Below are positions 59,518-64,000 of a DNA stretch of 64,000 nt, piece after piece; the first letter of the stretch is position 1; the number at the start of each line of letters is the position of its first letter. The position numbers and the translations under genes were made by a program. The stretch is from CAKZQX01 sp034437035 (lineage in GTDB: Bacteria; Chloroflexota; Chloroflexia; Chloroflexales; Chloroflexaceae). The stretch covers positions 78,926 through 142,925 of the forward strand of contig DAOTUI010000072.1 in the NCBI GenBank assembly GCA_034437035.1. The letters run 5' to 3'. The notes under the pieces were generated by a model. That model was not told the origin of the DNA and did no database searches. It saw nothing but the letters and a program-made list of their open reading frames with translations.

Positions 59518-59916
59518 ATGTCCCATATTGTCGGTATCTCCGAAATTGTGCTCTGGACCGCTGACCAGCAACAGTCCCTGGCGTTCTACCGGGATCTGCT
59601 GGGGATGCGCGTAATCTCGCCCCCGGAACTGCCCAACGTCTTCCTGCAGGTGGGTGAGGGCAACGCGGGCATCCCGCAGATGATTGTGCTGGTGCCCAAA
59701 CCCGACGCGATCAAGGCCCGGCCGGCCGGCTATCAATTGCACCATCTCGCGCTGGAACTGCCGGCGGAGCAGTTTGACGCGCAGCATGCGGCACTGGTGG
59801 CGGCGGGCTACCAGCCGCGCGACGGCAAGCACCCGGTCCTTGCTAGCCGCACGATGTATGTTGATGATCCTGACGGCAACGAAGTCGAGTTTATCTGCCG
59901 CGCCGCAGCAACATAA
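59518..59916 (+). CDS. VOC (glyoxalase/bleomycin resistance/dioxygenase) family protein
   Basis: The protein has 132 aa from ATG 59518, preceded by GAGAGGAGAAGG; the frame is open back to 59470. Typical paired beta-alpha-beta-beta-beta units: EIVLWTADQQQSLAFYRDLLGMRVI and YQLHHLALELPAEQFDAQHAALVAAGYQPRDGKHPVLASRTMYVDDPDGNEVEFICR. Metal-ligand positions include the H of LHHLALE and the E of NEVEF. It might be a glyoxalase-like isomerase or a binding protein. The gene probably shares a transcript with the phosphotransferase. Repeat E13 begins 8 bp after its stop. Confidence 0.87.
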   Translation: MSHIVGISEIVLWTADQQQSLAFYRDLLGMRVISPPELPNVFLQVGEGNAGIPQMIVLVPKPDAIKARPAGYQLHHLALELPAEQFDAQHAALVAAGYQPRDGKHPVLASRTMYVDDPDGNEVEFICRAAAT

Positions 59917-59923
59917 GGGTCAA

Positions 59924-60124
59924 TGACACGAGTTACGCAGTGGGCGATCAAACTGAGCGTTTCACCCGATGAAACACAAACCGCCTGCGGCAGCATGGGA
60001 CTGTTTTATCCTTTTTCACGACATTGTGGCTCTCCGAGCCACAATGTCGTGAAAAATATCGGACATCTTCCACCCTGCCGGAGGCGAAATTTCCTTTTGA
60101 GTGAGCCACCGTGTAAGTCGTGTC
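59924..60124 (+). repeat. PAL200 palindromic repeat, copy E13
   Basis: Ends are TGACACGAGTTACGCAGTG and CACCGTGTAAGTCGTGTC. Arms are CGCCTGCGGCAGCATGGGAC and CACCCTGCCGGAGGCG. The centre TTTTTCACGACATTGTGGC pairs with GCCACAATGTCGTGAAAAA around TCTCCGA. The loop TGGCTCTCCGAGCCA equals that of copy E1 although the outer stem differs. Direct orientation, just upstream of the coiled-coil gene. Confidence 0.93.
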
Positions 60125-60141
60125 AATGAGAGGAGCGTGGA

Positions 60142-62844
60142 ATGGGAAGAGCAATGACGCATTATCTGTTCCGACTACTGCCGGTGGCACTCCTGCTGCT
60201 GTTGACAGTACCGGCCCTGGCCCAGGGCAATCTGATTATTGAGGATGCAACGGGCAACCTGAACCGGGGCGACATCGAATCCGCCGCCGAGCCGCTGCTG
60301 GACCGCGGCGCCACCGTGGCGATCTATCTGGTGCAGGCGGGCGGTGAAACCGATTTTCTCCAGAACCTGGAAGCCGACGGGCTGGTCCGCGATGGACAGG
60401 CGCAGACGCGTATGATCGCGATCTATGTCGCCCTGGATGAGCGCTATAGTTCGATCCGGTTTGGCGATGCCTGGAATGAAGCTCTCGCTATCAACGAAAA
60501 CTATGAGAATATTCGTGAGGCAGAGCTTAACCCGCAACTGGCGGAAGGTGATTTCACCCAGGCATATGTCAATGCCCTCCAGTCCATCGATGCGTATATC
60601 GAAAACCCACCGCAGCCGGGGGGCGGCACCCAGGTTAATGTCAACTTTATTCCGATTGTTATCGGCGTGTTTGTGCTGCTGGGTCTGTTTGTCGGCTGGG
60701 GCGTCTTCAGCCGCCGCCGGGCCGCCGGCCGGGCGCTGGCCGATGCACGCCGGCGCATGGAGGAGGCCCGCCAGGGGGCCGGGTCAGTCATTACCGACAT
60801 GGGGCGGCAACTCAAGACCGCTCAGGAGAAGGCGGAGTTTGACCAGGTTTCCTATGGCCCGGCGGATGTACAACGCCTGGCCCAGACCCAGCGCGAAGTT
60901 GAAATGCGCTTTGCCGATATCCAGGGGCGCTTCGATGATCTGCATGAGGCGCTGGAGCGGCGGGCCGAGCCGACGATTGCGCAGTACAATGAAGCCACGC
61001 AGGGCTATGCTCAGGTGCAGCAGATGGTCGTCAATTTGCGTAGCCGTCTGGAAGAGGTCAACCAGATGCGCGTCGAACTGGATCAACTGGCGCAGCAGGC
61101 TCCCGCGGAAATCGATCGCGCAAAAAAAAACGTGAGTGATGTCGCCGAGCGGCTGACCACGCTGCAGGGGGAGATCACCGATAGCGCCGCAGTCCTGGCC
61201 CCGGTGCGGCAACGGCTGACTCAGGCGGAACAGGCGTTGGCCGGGCATGACGCCCGCAGCGCAATTGCCCATGCCCAGGAAGCAGTGACGGCGGCTGCGG
61301 CACTCGACACGACCCTGCAAACCTACCAGGCGATTCACGCGGGGATTGTGCAGGGGCGCAACGACGCCGAGCGGCTCCAGGCTCAGGGCTACCGTATGGA
61401 GGATAGCCAGTCGGCCCTGGATGGCGCGCGCGCAACCCTGACCGAGGCGGCGCAACTCCTCCAGACGCGTGGGGTAACTGCGGCCGATCCCGCGCTCGGC
61501 GCGGCGCAGGCGCTCCTGGATGATGCTATTGCCAATGGACGCAACCTGCCTGAGTTGCGCACGGAGAATGAGCAGCGCCTGGCAAGCATTAACACCCTGG
61601 GGCAGCAGGTGGCGCAGGAGATTACCGCCGGGCATCAGACCTTTGATATGGTAGACGAGTTTGCCGAGAGCACCTGGAGCGATATCCGGGGGAACGGCAG
61701 CGAAGCCGAAGCCGCCGCCGCCCGCGCCCACGAGCACTGGCGCAATGCGCAGCGGAAGAACACGATGGAAATCCAGGAGTTTACCGCCGCCCGCGAAGAC
61801 CTGGATGCAGCCGAGGCCGAGTTGACCTATGCCCGCTCGCTGATCGCGGCCATCACCCAGCGCCTGCAGGATCTGGAGACGGCCCGCGCTACCGCCCGCG
61901 ATGAACTGGAAGCCGCTGCCGCCGATATCAGCCGGGGCTGGGAGTTTGTCCACTCGCATGATCCGGATGTCGGCAAGGTACCGGAACAGCAACTGGAGCA
62001 GGCCGAGCAGTTACTGGCTGCCGCCCGCGCCGAGATGGAGCAGGCCAAACCCGACTGGCTGGACCTGGTCAAGCAGGCGCAGCAGGCGAACAACCTGGCC
62101 GACGAAGCGCTGGCGGGGGCACGCTCGGAAGTCGATGCCATGGAGAAGCGGCGCACGCAGGCCGAACGTGCCCGCAAACTCGCCGAGGTTGAGGTACAAA
62201 AGATTACCCGGTTTGTCCAGGTGCATCGCCAGGATATCCAGGCGGAACACCTGCCCGCCGTTGACCAACTGCAGGAGGAGATCCAGGCGGCGCATGCCCT
62301 GTTGCAGCAGGCCGAACAGCGCGAGGAAGCGGCCCGTGTCAGTGCCTTGCAGGGAGCTTACACCTGCTATACCCAGGTCCAGGCCGAGGCCGGGCAGCTC
62401 TATGCCACGGTCTACGCCGATTTCCAGCGACTGGAGCAGTTGCGCACGCAGGTCAACGCCAGGTTAGCCCAGGCGCGCGACGCAATTGCCGCCGCTGAGC
62501 GGACGCTGAGCGACTATGGCTCAGCGGTTCCACGCGACGCCGCGCCGGTGCGGACGTTGCGGGCCGCGCGCCGCCGCTTTGAGCAGATCCGGTTGCCGAT
62601 CACGGGGGAGCAGAATCTGCAAGAGACCCTGCGCCTGGCACAAGCGATCCGCGAGGATGCCCGCCGGGCCGAGGAAGAGATTCGCCGCACCTACCGGCGA
62701 CCACCCGATCATAATGCCGGTGAGTTTGTGGCCGGAATGGTCATCGGCGCAATGCTCGACGCGGCCTCGGACTCCCACCGCAGGGGTGGCTGGGGGGTAT
62801 ATATCCTACTGCTTAACTTGATTATAAATATCTGGAGAGGTTAA
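60142..62844 (+). CDS. Membrane protein with TPM-like N-terminus and long coiled coil (end altered)
   Basis: The protein has 900 aa. Signal peptide at residues 5-27 (ending PALAQG), an extracytoplasmic N-terminal domain (~30-150; DATGNLNRGDIESAAEPLLDRGATVAIYLV) reminiscent of TPM-type domains, one membrane helix at about 173-190 (VIGVFVLLGLFVGWGVF), then ~600 residues of alanine- and glutamine-rich coiled coil in the cytoplasm (many QxxxE and AEQ repeats) and a short end RRPPDHNAGEFVAGMVIGAML. The final residues after DSHRRGGWG read VYILLLNLIINIWRG and come from the AT-rich, foreign-looking DNA that starts at about 62797, so the true C-terminus is probably different. Role: probably structural, cell-envelope or cytoskeletal. 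Confidence 0.78.
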   Translation: MGRAMTHYLFRLLPVALLLLLTVPALAQGNLIIEDATGNLNRGDIESAAEPLLDRGATVAIYLVQAGGETDFLQNLEADGLVRDGQAQTRMIAIYVALDERYSSIRFGDAWNEALAINENYENIREAELNPQLAEGDFTQAYVNALQSIDAYIENPPQPGGGTQVNVNFIPIVIGVFVLLGLFVGWGVFSRRRAAGRALADARRRMEEARQGAGSVITDMGRQLKTAQEKAEFDQVSYGPADVQRLAQTQREVEMRFADIQGRFDDLHEALERRAEPTIAQYNEATQGYAQVQQMVVNLRSRLEEVNQMRVELDQLAQQAPAEIDRAKKNVSDVAERLTTLQGEITDSAAVLAPVRQRLTQAEQALAGHDARSAIAHAQEAVTAAAALDTTLQTYQAIHAGIVQGRNDAERLQAQGYRMEDSQSALDGARATLTEAAQLLQTRGVTAADPALGAAQALLDDAIANGRNLPELRTENEQRLASINTLGQQVAQEITAGHQTFDMVDEFAESTWSDIRGNGSEAEAAAARAHEHWRNAQRKNTMEIQEFTAAREDLDAAEAELTYARSLIAAITQRLQDLETARATARDELEAAAADISRGWEFVHSHDPDVGKVPEQQLEQAEQLLAAARAEMEQAKPDWLDLVKQAQQANNLADEALAGARSEVDAMEKRRTQAERARKLAEVEVQKITRFVQVHRQDIQAEHLPAVDQLQEEIQAAHALLQQAEQREEAARVSALQGAYTCYTQVQAEAGQLYATVYADFQRLEQLRTQVNARLAQARDAIAAAERTLSDYGSAVPRDAAPVRTLRAARRRFEQIRLPITGEQNLQETLRLAQAIREDARRAEEEIRRTYRRPPDHNAGEFVAGMVIGAMLDAASDSHRRGGWGVYILLLNLIINIWRG

Positions 62845-62894
62845 AGAAGAAATAAAGCTGATTCTAAAAAAGCAGATTTGACTTCTATAGGCAC

Positions 62895-63341
62895 ATGAAC
62901 GCAGACAAGCTAATTGAAAAAGCCAGAAGAGAGATCGGAAGATTCTGCATAGAAGAGTGCAAAGCCTACTGCTGCAGAAAAGGATATCTTGTTCTAAGTG
63001 AGAAAGAGATGAATAAAATAACCAAGAACACCAGCGAGGAGTGGAAGAAAAGAAATCTCAAAAAGATAAGTAATGGAAAATACTCTATGTATTTGGGGGA
63101 AAATTGCCCTTGTTTGCAAGAAGATTTTACATGCAAGATACATAAAAGCGTGAATCGTCCAGAAGTTTGCAGGCAATTCCCCTTCTTTGTAGAGGGGAAA
63201 GAGATTCTTTTATCCCCCAGATGTTTGGCTGTAAAGCAAGGCAAATTCTACAAGACAGTTAAGCTGTTGATGATGCAGGGGTATACTGTAACAAAAAGGC
63301 CTCCATTACAAGATTTTGATCAGATAAAGAATTTAATTTAG
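62895..63341 (+). CDS. YkgJ family cysteine-cluster protein
   Basis: The protein has 148 aa. A cluster CIEECKAYCCRKG near residues 18-30 (C-x3-C-x3-CC), then CPCLQEDFTCKIHKSVNRPEVCRQFPFFVEG (C-x-C...C-x-I...RP-x-x-C-R-x-F-P-F), matches the YkgJ/CxxCxxCC zinc- or iron-chelating family of unknown function, frequent in archaea. The codon usage (AAA, AGA, ATA) is unlike the rest of the window. The start ATG at 62895 follows an archaeal-like TATA box at a distance that suits a short leader. Confidence 0.8.
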   Translation: MNADKLIEKARREIGRFCIEECKAYCCRKGYLVLSEKEMNKITKNTSEEWKKRNLKKISNGKYSMYLGENCPCLQEDFTCKIHKSVNRPEVCRQFPFFVEGKEILLSPRCLAVKQGKFYKTVKLLMMQGYTVTKRPPLQDFDQIKNLI

Positions 63342-63548
63342 CATGCTTTTGGTTCTGCTCTTATTTGCGACAAGATAGGTTTATAAGTTAGTTTTACTTA
63401 GATTAATAAGGCGGCTCAAATGCTGGAAAAATTAGTTAAAAACGCTTTTGAGCTGTTTCAGCTGGTTTGAGTTTTTTTAATTTATTGGCTTGCGTTAAGA
63501 CCTTTTTCCAATAAGAAGAAATATAAATCATAGAATCACCTAAAAAAC
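63342..63548. other. AT-rich intergenic region with a second TATA-like box
   Basis: TTTATAAG lies at 63380-63387. A 16-codon frame at 63420 is too short to call, and a T-rich stretch follows at about 63470. A minus-strand frame (63436-63645) overlaps the next gene and is less likely. Confidence 0.5.
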
Positions 63549-64000
63549 ATGAAACAAATTTATTTTCCAACACTGAGAATAGAAGTGAATGCTTCAGAGA
63601 ATTTTCATTACAAAGGGTTGTTTTATGAGGATATAGAAAATACATTAAAAGAAGATCTCCCTGAAGAATACCTTGCCGAGGTTCTCAAAATTTCAAAGTC
63701 ACAAAGCGGGTTCTGCTTAAAATCAAAGCCACTAGAAAAACCTTTTTATGGTTGCATTAAGGATAATGACTTCACCACAATATATTCTTTTATAAAGAGG
63801 ACATCTGATAAAAGCTGTGCAGCATTTATACGCGGGCATGAGGAAACACATATCCTAATTGATTTAGCAAAATACTTTCATACTAATTTTGACCTGTATA
63901 AGAATACCCTAGAAAAAGAAGGTCTTATAGCTAAACCAAACCTTCCTGTTCAGAATTACAAAGAATTTGCAGCTAATCTTGGAGGGTTTTACAGTGTTTT
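63549..64000 (+). CDS. HExxH metallopeptidase-like protein, N-terminal part (runs off window)
   Basis: The frame starts at ATG 63549 (MKQIYFPTLRIEVNASENFH) and is still open at the window end, giving 150 residues. A zinc-binding HEETH in IRGHEETHILIDLAKYF (near residue 100) is followed about 35 residues later by EFAANLGGFYS, where the Glu could be the third ligand, as in gluzincins of the ImmA/IrrE or M48 types. It has the same AT-rich codon use as the YkgJ-like gene. Lacking the C-terminus, I can only say a metallopeptidase or a regulator-type protease is plausible. Confidence 0.6.
   Translation, partial: MKQIYFPTLRIEVNASENFHYKGLFYEDIENTLKEDLPEEYLAEVLKISKSQSGFCLKSKPLEKPFYGCIKDNDFTTIYSFIKRTSDKSCAAFIRGHEETHILIDLAKYFHTNFDLYKNTLEKEGLIAKPNLPVQNYKEFAANLGGFYSV

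Larger units (their letters stand above)
62797..64000. other. AT-rich tail with archaeal-like features (assembly join or transferred DNA)
   Basis: Base composition changes within about 20 bp, from GC-rich (GGGTGGCTGGGGGG) to AT-rich. Codon use shifts to AAA, AGA, ATA and TTA. Two TATA-box-like sequences, TTATAAATA (62822-62830) and TTTATAAG (63380-63387), lie upstream of open frames as in archaeal promoters, and no PAL200 or GC-rich gene follows. The last Chloroflexota-like gene is cut at this point. Confidence 0.75.

Noticed and set aside
63436..63645. Minus-strand 69-codon frame in the AT-rich tail
   Set aside because: It overlaps the start of the longer plus-strand frame with the HEETH motif and shows no family feature.

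Overview
The window looks like a GC-rich chromosomal segment of a filamentous Chloroflexota bacterium (Chloroflexia, Roseiflexus/Kouleothrix-like). This is an inference from gene content: archaeal-type HMG-CoA synthase, thiolase and DUF35 genes behind a class II HMG-CoA reductase, secreted proteins with Thr/Pro-rich stalks and a YLPLV-type C-terminus, NTG starts with good Shine-Dalgarno sequences, and many housekeeping genes (cca, rsmI, hisS, ribF, argB) without phage or plasmid functions. The last ~1.2 kb (from about 62,797) is abruptly AT-rich, has archaeal-looking TATA boxes and different codon use, and does not look like the same genome.

Layout. 1-10.3 kb: end of an ATP-grasp gene, DUF1499 protein, CCA-adding enzyme, tRNA-Val(GAC), a large secreted ELWxxDGT-repeat protein, nucleotide-sugar epimerase, RsmI, SDR, DapA-like lyase and a glycosyltransferase-like protein. 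10.4-11.1 kb: a perfect 36-bp palindrome and a minisatellite. 11.3-25.3 kb: BtpA-family protein, PfkB kinase, hybrid sensor kinase, eIF2B-family protein, MBL hydrolase/glycosyltransferase pair, S41 protease homologue, two unknown genes with an MFS exporter, MerR regulator. 25.6-32.2 kb: HisS, RibF, GNAT, C45 hydrolase, and a type II restriction-modification locus with a Phd/YefM-like gene. 32.6-45.3 kb: methyltransferases with a MarR regulator, DEAD-box helicase, DUF3307 protein, Crp/Fnr regulator, an unknown protein, GNAT, secreted metalloprotease, lipoprotein. 45.7-49.9 kb: mevalonate-entry operon. 50.2-62.8 kb: GGDEF/EAL protein, VIT-vWA protein, ArgB, Crp/Fnr, a 56-aa membrane protein, kinase-like phosphotransferase, VOC protein, and a 900-aa coiled-coil membrane protein.

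Two things stand out. First, about 13 full and 3 partial copies of a ~200-bp nested palindromic repeat (called PAL200 here) lie between genes. They share terminal inverted repeats, a conserved single mismatch that gives each copy an orientation, and central stems that differ between copies but stay self-complementary. Smaller inverted-repeat elements sit next to some of them. Second, in the mevalonate-entry operon the HMG-CoA synthase keeps its catalytic residues, but the thiolase-family partner lacks the nucleophilic Cys and the active-site His positions, and the DUF35 partner lacks all four zinc-ribbon cysteines. This suggests a bacterial version of the archaeal thiolase/HMGCS complex that has become structural. 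Other points of interest are a Phd-like gene in the place of a restriction control gene, an S41 protease homologue with the catalytic Lys replaced, a MarR palindrome repeated before its downstream methyltransferase, and a terminator-like leader hairpin before the DEAD-box helicase.
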